The notes: generated from the sequence alone by a model not told the origin. Positions 1-8,392 are shown, counted from the stretch's first letter. The stretch: 64,000 nucleotides of DNA from Candidatus Gastranaerophilales bacterium (GCA_944325735.1 CALVBI010000001.1:186001-250000); one strand, 5' to 3'. Translations and numbers: made by a program.

Positions 1-536
1 AAATCAAAATATTTTTTATCCAACACAAACGGTTTTTTACTATCAGGAATTTCAGACAAATTTACATTATTTTCACTTTTTTTAGCACGGCGTTTTCTTG
101 AACTTTTTTTAGTTTTTGGTCTTTCTGTAACTATATCTTCAATAATATTATCTTCAGATGAAATATTTTTATCATCATTTTTTATAACTTGTTCTGGTAA
201 ATCTTCTTTATTAGAAATATTTTCTACTGTATCTGCATTTGATTTTTTTATTCCATCTACATTAATATCAGAGGATTCAGGCTTTGGAGTTTTTGAATTA
301 GGAATTACATCTTCCGTCAAATTTGTTTTCTTTATACCGTTACCGCCATGACGTCTTATATAATATAAACCACCAATAACTATCGCAGCAGCAGCTGTTG
401 CAGCAAGAGTATATTTAATAATTTTTTGTTTTTTTTCTTTTTGACTATCAGTATTTTCTAATTTTAAATCTTGTTCTTTACTATTAGATACGGATGCAAA
501 ATTAACATAATTAAATTTAATATTCTGAATTTTCAT
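1..536 (-). CDS. Partial tagged single-pass membrane protein, unknown function (3' end outside window)
   Basis: An open frame runs from an ATG at 536 to the left edge, about 178 codons with no stop. It begins MKIQNIKFNYVNFAS, the same style of N-terminus seen on several unrelated proteins here. After a Lys/Gln-rich stretch there is one membrane segment near residues 50-65 (YTLAATAAAAIVIGGLYYI), then a long polar, Asp/Asn/Ser/Lys-rich tail with a basic block (KKSSRKRRAKK) near residues 150-160. No enzymatic domain is visible. It diverges from the 559-residue protein gene. I do not recognise the family; the reading frame, start and composition support a real gene. Confidence 0.7.
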   Translation of the reverse strand, partial: MKIQNIKFNYVNFASVSNSKEQDLKLENTDSQKEKKQKIIKYTLAATAAAAIVIGGLYYIRRHGGNGIKKTNLTEDVIPNSKTPKPESSDINVDGIKKSNADTVENISNKEDLPEQVIKNDDKNISSEDNIIEDIVTERPKTKKSSRKRRAKKSENNVNLSEIPDSKKPFVLDKKYFD

Positions 537-622
537 ATTCTAACTAAAGTATTAACAAAAAAATTTTTGCCACAATAGCAAAAAATATTTTTAGGATTTT
601 TTTATGAAAAGGAGAAAAAATT

Positions 623-2302
623 ATGAAAATATACAACATCACCCCATACAATTTGCAATACAAAAAAATAGATACAGATTCACAAAATACACAAATTAAA
701 AATCAACAAACTAAAAGCCAACAATATGAAAAACTTCCTTCAACAATGCAATTTTTGGCATTCACAGGCGGTTACAGTTTGGACTTATGGCAAACTATAA
801 AACAACTTGACAAACTTGCTCAAAAAAACTCATCTATTTATCCACCAAACATAAGAGAATGGGCTGGAATGATTTTAGATGAAGGAAATAAGACTAAAGA
901 AACACTCATTTCTATTCACAAAAAATATTTTGCAAATTTAAAAGAATGTTTTAGTCTAGACGAAATAAAAGCGAAATTTCCAGAATTTAAAAACGTAATT
1001 TCTTCAGACAATGCAAAAATTTCTAAAGGTTCATTTATAGACAAATTTCAAAAGGGTGAACTTGAATTTTTTGATAATGATGAAGATTTATCTGTCCAGT
1101 TAATTAAATTATACTGGGGAGAAGGATTTTCTCTTAATGACTTAAAAAAATATGCAGACGGTCAAGATTTATATTACACAATGACCAAATTGCAAATTCC
1201 GACAGCTAACAGAGATTATGGACACGTCCTAAAATTCTCAGATCCTGAATATAATGAAAGACTAACCCGTGAAATGACAGAAAAACGTTTGGCAGCTTTG
1301 GATAGAAAAGCACAAATGCAAGACGGTGAACCTGTATATATTAAACGAGGTCCGCTATCTGCTGAACATAGACAAAAAATTTCAGAAGGCTTAAAAAAAT
1401 TCTACCAGCAAAACCCTGAAAGAATTTATGATATGTCTGAAAGACAAAAAGAATTCTACCGCCAAAATCCTGAAAAATCAGAAGAATTAACCCTTGTGTT
1501 AAACAAGGCTTGGAATATTTTTGGTGCTGACAGAATTAAAGCTGCAATGAGCAAATTTATGAAATCAAAAGGAATAAAATCTTTTGACCCAGAAAGAAAT
1601 CCTATAGATATGCCTAAAGAACAATCTAAATTACTAAAACAATTCTGGGGAACAAATGAATGGGCAAGAAAATCTTTCTCAAAAAATATGGAATTCGCAT
1701 GGAAAAAAGTAAAAGAAGCCATGGATAAATTTTATCTTATAGACATCACTCCTGAAGGTTTTAAGACAAAATTTTATCAATGGGCTAAAGAAAAAAATCT
1801 AAATTTAGATCATCTTGATTTTAATTTCAAAATTTATAAATACAAACACGAACTTGATTCAGGCAACGGCGCAGAATTAAGCAAATATACTCCAAAATTT
1901 ATAGATGATTATTCAGAACAAGTTCATATTGACCAAAGCAGTGTAATGGCAAATACTTATATGCTTTCACTAATGAACATATCTAAAGAACTGAAAAATA
2001 TATCTAAAAAACCTAATATTTCATCAGAAACACAACAAACCATAGAATTATCAAGACATCTGATAAAAGAACTACTATTTGAACAAGGAGAAGGACTTCT
2101 AAGAAAAGTAAGAACATTTGATGCTGTAGAAATTCAAGACATTTACCGTTCTGTTTTAACTTTATTTTTAAAATTAGATAATGCGGATAAATTTATATCA
2201 CTATTTAAGAAAAACCTTGATAATGCATACATTACTGTCGAAAAACGTCAAGGAAAACCAATGATGATAGACAAAGATATGCTTATAGGCGTATTAAAAT
2301 AA
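623..2302 (+). CDS. Lineage-specific protein with NUMOD3-like motif, unknown function
   Basis: A 559-residue soluble protein with a good ribosome site (AAAAGGAGAAAAAATT before ATG). The N-terminus MKIYNITPYN is followed near residue 45 by FLAFTGGYSLDLWQT, a tag-plus-GGYSLDL style shared with other proteins of this presumed lineage. Around residues 245-262 the motif LSAEHRQKISEGLKKFY resembles the NUMOD3 DNA-binding motif of homing endonucleases, followed by a short imperfect repeat (KKFYQQNPER, KEFYRQNPEK). No nuclease active site (GIY-YIG, HNH) could be seen. The rest is charged and mostly helical. No operon partner: the next gene has its own promoter. Function unknown; the NUMOD3 resemblance is tentative. 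Confidence 0.75.
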   Translation: MKIYNITPYNLQYKKIDTDSQNTQIKNQQTKSQQYEKLPSTMQFLAFTGGYSLDLWQTIKQLDKLAQKNSSIYPPNIREWAGMILDEGNKTKETLISIHKKYFANLKECFSLDEIKAKFPEFKNVISSDNAKISKGSFIDKFQKGELEFFDNDEDLSVQLIKLYWGEGFSLNDLKKYADGQDLYYTMTKLQIPTANRDYGHVLKFSDPEYNERLTREMTEKRLAALDRKAQMQDGEPVYIKRGPLSAEHRQKISEGLKKFYQQNPERIYDMSERQKEFYRQNPEKSEELTLVLNKAWNIFGADRIKAAMSKFMKSKGIKSFDPERNPIDMPKEQSKLLKQFWGTNEWARKSFSKNMEFAWKKVKEAMDKFYLIDITPEGFKTKFYQWAKEKNLNLDHLDFNFKIYKYKHELDSGNGAELSKYTPKFIDDYSEQVHIDQSSVMANTYMLSLMNISKELKNISKKPNISSETQQTIELSRHLIKELLFEQGEGLLRKVRTFDAVEIQDIYRSVLTLFLKLDNADKFISLFKKNLDNAYITVEKRQGKPMMIDKDMLIGVLK

Positions 2303-2313
2303 TATAAAAATCC

Positions 2314-2342
2314 ACGACATTCCCTCAACTTTGTACTATAAT
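2314..2342 (+). promoter_or_regulatory. Candidate sigma70-type promoter for lpxA
   Basis: ACGACA and TATAAT lie 17 bp apart just downstream of the preceding stop codon. The transcript would carry a leader of about 90 nt before the lpxA ATG. The leader contains a 7-bp hairpin at 2374-2390 (GAGGC AAA GCCTC core) flanked by two copies of an AGAGGGTAAAAA block, the second of which serves as the lpxA ribosome site. Confidence 0.45.
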
Positions 2343-2438
2343 TGAAACATTAAGTAGAAGAGAGGGTAAAAAACGGAGGCAAAGCCTCTGACTAAAAAAA
2401 TAACAAGTAACACAAAAATTGATAAAGAGGGTAAAAAG

Positions 2439-3245
2439 ATGATAGACAAAACCGCAATTATTCACCCATCAGCAGTGATTGCAGAAGATGCAATTATCGG
2501 ACCATACGTAGTAATAGGTGAAAACGTTACAATCGGACACAGAACAAGAGTAATTTCTAATGCTCATATTGAATTTGCAGAAATCGGCGATGATTGTACA
2601 ATCTCACCATTTGCAACAATCGGCTCTGAACCGCAAGATTTGGGGTACAAAGGCGAAGCTACAAAAGTTGTAATCGGAGACGGTACAATTATCAAAGAAA
2701 ACGTAACAGTTCACAGAGGTGCAGCTTGCGGTGATTTTACTACAAGAATCGGTAAAAAATGTCTTTTAATGGTTGGCTCACACGTTGCTCATAACTGTGT
2801 TTTAGATGACCAAGTTATTTTAGCAAACTTGGTAACTTTAGGCGGACACGTTCATGTCGGCTTTGGAGCATTCGTAGGCGGAATGAGCGTATTCCATCAA
2901 AACATCAGAATAGGTGATATGGCAATTATCAGCGGTTTCTCTGCTTCACGCCAAGATATTCTTCCATATTCAAAAGGCGAAGGCAGACCACCTGTTCCAC
3001 GCGGATTAAACGTAATAGCTATGAAACGTCGCGGAGTTCCTCAAGAAATAAGAACTGCTACAAATGAAGCTTTCAAATTATTAATTTCAGAAGAATACAA
3101 CACATCACAAGCTATCGAAAAAATTAAAGCCGAAATTCCAATGAATGAATATATTGAAAAAATGATTGAATTCATTCAAACATCTAAACGAGGAGTGCTT
3201 TTAAAAACTCACAAATCAGGGCATGAATCATTACAAGATGAATAA
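2439..3245 (+). CDS. lpxA: Acyl-[ACP]-UDP-N-acetylglucosamine O-acyltransferase LpxA
   Basis: First step of lipid A synthesis: transfers a 3-hydroxyacyl chain from ACP to UDP-GlcNAc in the cytoplasm. The 268 residues match the usual family length. Residues 9-190 are hexapeptide (left-handed beta-helix) repeats such as IGPYVVIGENVTIG. PQDLGYKGE at 66-73 and HVAHNC at 115-120 are LpxA signatures; H118 corresponds to the catalytic histidine. The C-terminal part from about 195 is the helical domain, containing MKRRGVP. The ATG is preceded by AGAGGGTAAAAAG. The rest of the lipid A pathway is not in this window, but the ArnT-like gene at 41.2 kb fits the same outer-membrane picture. Confidence 0.93.
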   Translation: MIDKTAIIHPSAVIAEDAIIGPYVVIGENVTIGHRTRVISNAHIEFAEIGDDCTISPFATIGSEPQDLGYKGEATKVVIGDGTIIKENVTVHRGAACGDFTTRIGKKCLLMVGSHVAHNCVLDDQVILANLVTLGGHVHVGFGAFVGGMSVFHQNIRIGDMAIISGFSASRQDILPYSKGEGRPPVPRGLNVIAMKRRGVPQEIRTATNEAFKLLISEEYNTSQAIEKIKAEIPMNEYIEKMIEFIQTSKRGVLLKTHKSGHESLQDE

Positions 3246-3275
3246 ATTTTCTATAAACAGAATACTACAATAACT

Positions 3276-3334
3276 AAAAAGCATCATTATAAATCTCAAA
3301 TATTTTTGATATAAAATTATAATGATGCTTTTTT
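3276..3334 (+). terminator. Intrinsic terminator after lpxA
   Basis: Arms AAAAAGCATCATTATA and TATAATGATGCTTTTTT pair over about 15 bp around a long AT-rich loop, and the right arm ends in a T run. It lies between lpxA and the aminopeptidase gene, so the two are probably separate transcription units. Confidence 0.6.
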
Positions 3335-3358
3335 AAATTAATATAAATAGGAGAAATT

Positions 3359-4465
3359 ATGCAAAAAACAATTTGGGAAAAATATGCAGAAGTTTTAGTC
3401 GATTACTCAACTAACGTTCAAAAAGGCGATTTAGTACAAATAAGAGCAACAAGCATTTACGCAAAAGATTTGGTAAAAGCTGTTTATAAAAGAGTAATTC
3501 AAAAAGGTGCTCACCCGATTGTAAGAACATCTTTTGAAGATATGTCAGATATTTTTATTAAATACGCTTCAGATGAACAACTTGATTTCATCGACCCGAT
3601 TGTAAAAATGGAATATGAAACTATTGATAAATTCATTTCAATCGGAGCTCCTATGAATACAAAAAATATGGCTCGTGCTGATTTAACAAAACTTTCAAGA
3701 CGTTCAAAAGCATCTCAAGGATTATCAAAAACTCTTATGGAACGATCTGCTAAAGGTGAAGCAAGCTGGGTTGTAGCAGATGTACCAACACACGCATTGG
3801 CACAAGAGGCTAAAATGTCTTTTGATGAATATTCAGAATTTTTATTCAATTCCTGCTACTTAAACTTAGACGATCCTGTTGCAAAATTGCGTGAACTTGA
3901 TGAAAAACAAACCAGATTAGCTAATTATCTAAATAATGTCAAAAAAATAAGAATTGTCGGCGAAAAAACTGATATTACGTTCGGAGTCGAAGGCAGAAAA
4001 TGGATTAGCTGCTCAGGAATAAATAATTATCCTGACGGTGAAATATTTACATCTCCTGTAGAAAATGATATAAATGGCGAAATTTATTTTGATTTCCCTC
4101 AAAATTATCGAGGAAACTCTGCAACAGGAGTTCATTTATGGATTGAAAACGGACAGATTGTAAAATTTGAAGCCGATACAGGAAAAGATTACCTTGAAGC
4201 AATGTTCAACATGGACGAAGGTTCAAAAGGCATCGGAGAAATTGCAATCGGAACTAATGATGAAATTCAAGAAGTTACCGGAAATATCCTTTTTGATGAA
4301 AAAATCGGTGGTTCAATCCATATGGCAGTCGGAGCATCATACCCTGAGACAGGCGGGAAAAACGTTTCAGGACTTCACTGGGATATGATTAAAAACATGA
4401 AACATAATTCAGCAATATATGCAGATGATAAACTGATTTATGAGAACGGAAAATTTATCATATGA
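3359..4465 (+). CDS. Aminopeptidase, M29 family (AmpS/PepS type)
   Basis: Metal-dependent exo-aminopeptidase releasing N-terminal amino acids from peptides in the cytoplasm. The 368 residues fit the family, which is typically 360-415. The C-terminal active-site region is well conserved: GEIAIGTND, then GGSIHMAVGASYPETGG and SGLHWDMI, which carry the metal-binding Glu, His and Asp residues of M29. RBS is AGGAGAAATT. Its stop overlaps the start of the following acetyltransferase (ATGA), so they are translationally coupled. Confidence 0.9.
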   Translation: MQKTIWEKYAEVLVDYSTNVQKGDLVQIRATSIYAKDLVKAVYKRVIQKGAHPIVRTSFEDMSDIFIKYASDEQLDFIDPIVKMEYETIDKFISIGAPMNTKNMARADLTKLSRRSKASQGLSKTLMERSAKGEASWVVADVPTHALAQEAKMSFDEYSEFLFNSCYLNLDDPVAKLRELDEKQTRLANYLNNVKKIRIVGEKTDITFGVEGRKWISCSGINNYPDGEIFTSPVENDINGEIYFDFPQNYRGNSATGVHLWIENGQIVKFEADTGKDYLEAMFNMDEGSKGIGEIAIGTNDEIQEVTGNILFDEKIGGSIHMAVGASYPETGGKNVSGLHWDMIKNMKHNSAIYADDKLIYENGKFII

Positions 4466-5046
4466 TAGTAAGAAATTTTTTAAATAGCGATATTGAAAAA
4501 GCATCACAAATTACCCACACAGTCTGGGGTAATTTGTATGCTGATGAAAGTGCTGATTTACAAAAACTCATTTATGATTTTACACTTGAATATTACTATT
4601 TGAATAAAAATTTTTCCTTCGCACTTGATGATGACGGATTGTGCGGGCTAATCTTTGCTTCATCAAAAACAGATGAAAATTTAGTAATAGATAAATATAA
4701 GAATAAAATATCATCATTCAGTGAAAAAGACAGAAAAATAGCACTAAATCTCTTTGATTACGTGGAAAATACAGGCAAAGAGGTTAAAAAAGTTATGAAT
4801 AATGATGATTTGATGATGGGACTTTTCATAAGCAGAAAAAAAGGCGGCGGGAAAATGCTTCTGTCAAAACTCAAAGAATCCGCAATTGATAACGGAATAA
4901 AAAATATTTATCTTTGGACTGATACAACTTGTGATTTTGACTACTATCAAAAAAATAATTTTACGCTCGTTAAAGAATTTGAATGTATTGTAAATAACAA
5001 AAAAATCAATACATTAATTTTCAAAAAACCATTACAAAATAAATAA
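4462..5046 (+). CDS. GNAT-family N-acetyltransferase
   Basis: A 194-residue acetyl-CoA-dependent acyltransferase of unknown substrate. The N-terminal strand-helix IVRNFLNSDIEKASQIT is typical of GNAT. Motif A is degenerate (LFISRKKGGGKMLLSKL, around residues 120-136), replacing the usual Q/R-x-x-G-x-G/A loop with a Gly-rich stretch. The closing strand contains FDYYQKNNFTLVKEF (around 160-175), the usual GNAT end. It overlaps the aminopeptidase stop by four bases and is followed by a dispersed repeat. Confidence 0.8.
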   Translation: MIVRNFLNSDIEKASQITHTVWGNLYADESADLQKLIYDFTLEYYYLNKNFSFALDDDGLCGLIFASSKTDENLVIDKYKNKISSFSEKDRKIALNLFDYVENTGKEVKKVMNNDDLMMGLFISRKKGGGKMLLSKLKESAIDNGIKNIYLWTDTTCDFDYYQKNNFTLVKEFECIVNNKKINTLIFKKPLQNK

Positions 5047-5064
5047 TTAAATCAATTAGAAAAT

Positions 5065-5141
5065 AGCTGGATTGCTTCACAGTCGTTCGCAATGACAAAT
5101 TCTGCAGTCATTCTGAGGGCTTTGCCCGAAAGAATCCAGCT
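5065..5141. repeat. Dispersed palindromic repeat R1, copy A (complete)
   Basis: A 77-bp element bounded by perfect 9-bp inverted ends (AGCTGGATT ... AATCCAGCT). It has two arms: arm 1 runs from GCTGGATTGCTTC to CGCAATGAC, and arm 2 from GTCATTCTGAGGGC to GCCCGAAAGAATCCAGC. The arms meet at an inner inverted repeat (AATGAC / GTCATT), and arm 2 itself has a GGGC/GCCC hairpin. No coding capacity. It sits between the GNAT gene and the 3' end of holB, where it could also act as a bidirectional RNA hairpin. Confidence 0.85.
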
Positions 5142-5177
5142 TATAAGCAAAAAGTTGATATAATCTTAATTAATTAA

Positions 5178-6035
5178 TTATAATATCAATTTGAAACTTA
5201 ACGTTTCAATTATCGTTTGGATATTAATATTCAAGCGATATTCTTTTTTTGCTGTCTCAACTGCTTTTATATCAGAAATCAATTTTACTTTTAAAGCCAT
5301 GTTATCAAGATTTGATTTTAATAATGCTTCCAAGTAATTTTGCATTTGAGTAAAAACTTCTAAAGGATCAACCATTTTTGCAATATCAAGAATTTTGTCG
5401 TTGAAATCCAAAACTTCATTACGTTCCAATTCCAAATATCCGTCCATAGCATCTTTGACTAAAGAATAATCTCTATCCTCATCTTTCATAGATGGGACAT
5501 AAAAACATTGTGCCCTTGATACAACAGTTGTAATCACATCTGATTTATCTTTTGTGAGAAAGAAAAATGTAGTATTTGAAGGCGGTTCTTCAAAAGTTTT
5601 CAAAAGTGCATTTGCAGCATCTGATTGAAAATTCTGCTGATTTAACCCTTGCACGTTTCCTTCTTTATCTTTATCACAGAAAATTAAAACTCTATGGTAA
5701 TCAGAAGTTACAAGCAAATCATTTTTAATCATTCTTGCCTGATCTATTGAAATAACAGTTTTTGATGTATCATCAGTTGGTTTGTTATCAACTTTTGAGA
5801 TTGTCAAAACTGCGGGGTGATTATTTTCTCTAATCCATTTGCAATTCAAACACTGACAACTTTCAGTATGATCACCCGTACAATTTAACATTCTTGCAAT
5901 TTCAAGTGCCAAATCATACTGAGCTTGAATATCTGAACCATAGAATAAAATACAGTGCGCAATATTTTTTTGCCCTGCTTTTATTCCACTATTAAAATAT
6001 TTCATCAAAAACGGATATTCTTCTTTCAAATTCAT
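5178..6035 (-). CDS. holB: DNA polymerase III subunit delta prime
   Basis: Clamp-loader subunit: part of the complex that opens the sliding clamp during replication. The 285 residues carry an AAA+ fold with a degenerate ATP site (FYGSDIQAQYDLALEIA in place of a Walker A), as expected for delta prime. A four-cysteine zinc module lies at C52, C60, C62, C65 (NCTGDHTESCQCLNC). The sensor region reads TTFFFLTKDKSDVITTVVSR (about 155-175), ending in the SRC/SRAQ-type motif. RBS AAGGAAATC is well placed. It is upstream of a repeat, and holA lies upstream on the same strand, separated by repeat copy B. Confidence 0.88.
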   Translation of the reverse strand: MNLKEEYPFLMKYFNSGIKAGQKNIAHCILFYGSDIQAQYDLALEIARMLNCTGDHTESCQCLNCKWIRENNHPAVLTISKVDNKPTDDTSKTVISIDQARMIKNDLLVTSDYHRVLIFCDKDKEGNVQGLNQQNFQSDAANALLKTFEEPPSNTTFFFLTKDKSDVITTVVSRAQCFYVPSMKDEDRDYSLVKDAMDGYLELERNEVLDFNDKILDIAKMVDPLEVFTQMQNYLEALLKSNLDNMALKVKLISDIKAVETAKKEYRLNINIQTIIETLSFKLIL

Positions 6036-6088
6036 TTGAGATTTCCTTGTTTAAATTTATATTTTTAATTTTATTAATAATATAATTG

Positions 6089-6164
6089 GCTGGATTGCTT
6101 CACATTCGTTCGCAATGACAAAACATTTAGTCATTCTGAGGGCTTATGCCCGAAAGAATCCAGC
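6089..6164. repeat. Dispersed palindromic repeat R1, copy B (complete)
   Basis: Same two-arm architecture as copy A, about 76 bp, with ends GCTGGATT and AATCCAGC, inner AATGAC / GTCATT, and GGGCTTATGCCC hairpin in arm 2. The few differences from copy A fall in the arm loops and keep the palindromes intact. It fills the gap between holA and holB. Confidence 0.85.
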
Positions 6165-6178
6165 TGATAGAATTTATC

Positions 6179-7153
6179 TTATCTAAAGAGTGCATTTTCC
6201 ACCTCTTTTTCAACATCAAAGGCAAGACCTGACTTAATCCGATATTCAGCATCAGTCAAGTTTTCTTTTAATCTTACTAAATCTTTAAGATTAGTTTTTT
6301 TCAATTTTTGCAAATTCAATTTAACTACATATTCATGCATTCCTGTCATTCTAGACAATTCCATAGGCGTAGCACTTTGAGCCTTTGCTTTAAGAATTAT
6401 CCAGCGTCTTAGCATTGTCTGTAATGTAGATAAAATCTCTAGAGGATAGCGAGTATCAAGTAATTTTCGATACTCCAAAAGTGCTCTGTCTTTTTGGTTT
6501 TCCATCAAAAAGTCAGAAAATGCAAACAAATCTTCATTGGAAATACAAATTTCCCTCACCATAGGAACTGTCACTGTATCATTTGGATATGCGAAAAGTT
6601 TGAGTTTATCAAGCTCTCCGTCTATTTGACGAAGATTATTTCCTATTTGGGCAATTATTGCAGTAAGCGCATCTTTTTCAAATTTTATACCCTTTGACTT
6701 CCCTTGTTTAATAATCCAGCTTTCCAATTCAGCTGTTTTATAAGTTGGAATTAAAGGACATTCCATTGAATTAAATTTTTTCAGAAGTTTAAAAAACTTT
6801 TTACGGCTGTCGAGTTTTTTCCCCTCATTTCTCGGTAATTGTGCTACGAAAACGATGTCTAAATTTTCACTATTACCCTCTAGTGCATTTTCAATTTCTT
6901 TTATTTCTTTGTCTTCAAAAGATTTTGAAAAATAATCAAGGCAATTAATGACAATAAGCATTTTGCCAAACATCATAGGCTGAGAACGGAGTATTGAAAT
7001 TAAATCGGGAAATTTAGGGTTGTCGTAAGTTTTGAAAGACATTTCAAGAAAATTCTTATCGAGCCCTTTTTTTAATTTCCCGATTTCCTGTTCAATATTA
7101 TAATCTTCTTCACCGTAAAAAAAGTATACTGCCATAATTTTTTTATGATTCAA
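6179..7153 (-). CDS. holA: DNA polymerase III subunit delta
   Basis: Clamp-loader wrench subunit that opens the beta clamp. 324 residues, usual length about 330. The N-terminus AVYFFYGEEDYNIEQEI matches the HolA start (YLL-G-E-x-x-L/I), and the C-terminal helical domain (GNNLRQIDGELDKLKLFA near 175-190; LRRWIILKAKA near 245-255) is typical. The first ATG (MNHKKIMAV) overlaps the glucokinase stop by 11 bases; an alternative ATG four to six codons inside would start MAVYFFYG. Neither has a clear Shine-Dalgarno, so coupling to the upstream gene is likely. Confidence 0.88.
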   Translation of the reverse strand: MNHKKIMAVYFFYGEEDYNIEQEIGKLKKGLDKNFLEMSFKTYDNPKFPDLISILRSQPMMFGKMLIVINCLDYFSKSFEDKEIKEIENALEGNSENLDIVFVAQLPRNEGKKLDSRKKFFKLLKKFNSMECPLIPTYKTAELESWIIKQGKSKGIKFEKDALTAIIAQIGNNLRQIDGELDKLKLFAYPNDTVTVPMVREICISNEDLFAFSDFLMENQKDRALLEYRKLLDTRYPLEILSTLQTMLRRWIILKAKAQSATPMELSRMTGMHEYVVKLNLQKLKKTNLKDLVRLKENLTDAEYRIKSGLAFDVEKEVENALFR

Positions 7154-8096
7154 TTAAAAGACTTGCACCTATCACACCTGCATTATTACCAAGTTGAGCC
7201 GGTACAACTTCTACAACGGAACCTGCAACTTTCATTGCACGTTTCAATAATGTTTCTTTAAGCGGATTCATTAAGAAATCTCCAGCTTCAGCAACACCAC
7301 CGCCTACAATAATTCTTTCAGGGTTAAGCAAGTTTACAACACTTGCCATACCGATTCCGATATATTCACCCATAATTGTGAAAATTCTTTGAGCAACAGG
7401 ATCACCTGCTTTTGCAGCTTCGCAAACTATGTAAGGAGTAATTGCTCCACCATTTGCCATTTCTCTGAATTTAGCAGATTTTCCGCCTTTAATATATTCA
7501 TTTGCCATAGCAACAATTGAAGGTCCTGAAGCAAATGCTTCCAAACAGCCTGTATCACCACAACCGCAAAGAGGTCCGCCATTCATTTCTAATTTGATAT
7601 GACCGATTTCTCCTGCTGCATTTGATGCACCGCGTACAAGTTTTCCGTTTACAATCAAACCTGATCCGATACCTGTACCTACTGTGATACAAATAAGATT
7701 TTCACAACCTTTGCCTGCACCATAATTTAATTCACCTAAAGCGGCACATCTAACATCATTATCAACACGTGTTGGAATATGGAATTCATCTTCAATTAAT
7801 TTTGCAATAGGAACTTCAACCCAACCCGGAATATTTGGAGCATTTCTTACAATCCCTGCTTTGTAATCAACTTGACCAGGGAAACCAAATCCAATACCTT
7901 CAATATCTTTTGTAGACAATTTAGTTTCTGTCAACAAATCATGAATAGCTTGTTTTATATTATTTACTGTATATTCATAGCCTAATTCTGCACGTGTAGG
8001 CACCGAATTTGAATAGATAATACTTCCCTTGTCATCAACAAGAGCAATTTTAACATTAGTACCACCTACATCAATTCCAATTCTATTCTTTCCCAT
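7143..8096 (-). CDS. glk: ROK-family glucokinase
   Basis: ATP-dependent phosphorylation of glucose at entry to glycolysis. The 317 residues show the ROK phosphate motif DVGGTNVK (9-16), the substrate loop VDNDVRCAALGE (111-122), GEIGH with H166, and the structural zinc motif CGCGDTGC (C177, C179, C184). RBS AAAGGGAGATT is strong. It diverges from the PPi-phosphofructokinase gene, and the two carry matching upstream elements, suggesting shared control of upper glycolysis. Substrate could also be N-acetylmannosamine or another hexose in this family, but glucose is the usual annotation for this motif set. Confidence 0.88.
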   Translation of the reverse strand: MGKNRIGIDVGGTNVKIALVDDKGSIIYSNSVPTRAELGYEYTVNNIKQAIHDLLTETKLSTKDIEGIGFGFPGQVDYKAGIVRNAPNIPGWVEVPIAKLIEDEFHIPTRVDNDVRCAALGELNYGAGKGCENLICITVGTGIGSGLIVNGKLVRGASNAAGEIGHIKLEMNGGPLCGCGDTGCLEAFASGPSIVAMANEYIKGGKSAKFREMANGGAITPYIVCEAAKAGDPVAQRIFTIMGEYIGIGMASVVNLLNPERIIVGGGVAEAGDFLMNPLKETLLKRAMKVAGSVVEVVPAQLGNNAGVIGASLLIES

Positions 8097-8121
8097 TTTA
8101 TAATCTCCCTTTATCTGGCTG

Positions 8122-8167
8122 TAAATATTATATTACAAAAACATGCATTTTACATAATAAATATTAT
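8122..8167 (-). promoter_or_regulatory. Glucokinase upstream element (left copy of matched pair)
   Basis: Read on the minus strand, this stretch starts with a 21-base block ATAATATTTATTATGTAAAAT, of which 8147-8167 is an exact inverted copy of 8313-8333. It then continues with T-rich sequence, GTAATATAATATT and TAC before the glk ribosome site. The similarity to the element in front of the phosphofructokinase gene continues, with small gaps, beyond the exact block. TGTAA occurs twice in each copy. Likely a promoter/operator module. Confidence 0.6.
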
Positions 8168-8182
8168 GGATACATAAAAACA

Positions 8183-8301
8183 CATTCTGAAAAATGTTCA
8201 GAATGACTGAATAAGTAGTCATTGCGAGGCAACAGCCGAAGCAATCCAGCCTTTATTTTCTCATAAGCTGGATTCTTTCGGGCATAAGCCCTCAGAATGA
8301 C
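8183..8301. repeat. Dispersed repeat R1, copy C (inside-out composite)
   Basis: Here the R1 arms are in the opposite arrangement. GTCATTGCGAGG ... GCAATCCAGC (arm 1) comes first and GCTGGATTCTTTCGGGC ... CAGAATGAC (arm 2) second, so the GTCATT/AATGAC ends are outermost (8218-8301) and the CCAGC/GCTGG ends are inside. A further hairpin made of two facing arm-2 ends (ATTCTGA ... TCAGAAT) precedes it at 8184-8204. The composite lies between two outward-facing promoter elements. Confidence 0.75.
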
Positions 8302-8312
8302 AAAAGAACAAA

Positions 8313-8365
8313 ATAATATTTATTATGTAAAATATATTTTTTATTGTAATATATTATTGTAAACA
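8313..8365 (+). promoter_or_regulatory. Phosphofructokinase upstream element (right copy of matched pair)
   Basis: The plus-strand sequence begins with the 21-base block that also fronts the glucokinase gene, then ATATATTTTTTATTGTAATATATTATTGTAAAC, paralleling the glk side. TTATTGTAATATATTATTG may contain the -10 region. The element ends about 28 bp before the chosen ATG. Confidence 0.6.
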
Positions 8366-8392
8366 GTGTTACTTAAGAAAGGTAAGAGAAAT

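Noticed and set aside
1456-1722. Antisense and out-of-frame open stretches inside known genes throughout the window
   Set aside because: They lie opposite or within well-supported genes, lack ribosome sites and have shadow-like composition.
2361-2440. Link between the lpxA leader blocks AGAGGGTAAAAA and the 64-bp repeats at 55.8 kb
   Set aside because: A ten-base match plus a vaguely similar continuation (GGAG...CTGACT) is suggestive of a third repeat family, but too short to claim without a genome-wide search.
5065-8301. R1 repeats as ordinary intrinsic terminators
   Set aside because: They lack T runs after the stems, share long sequence identity with each other and occur in a promoter region and inside a coding sequence.
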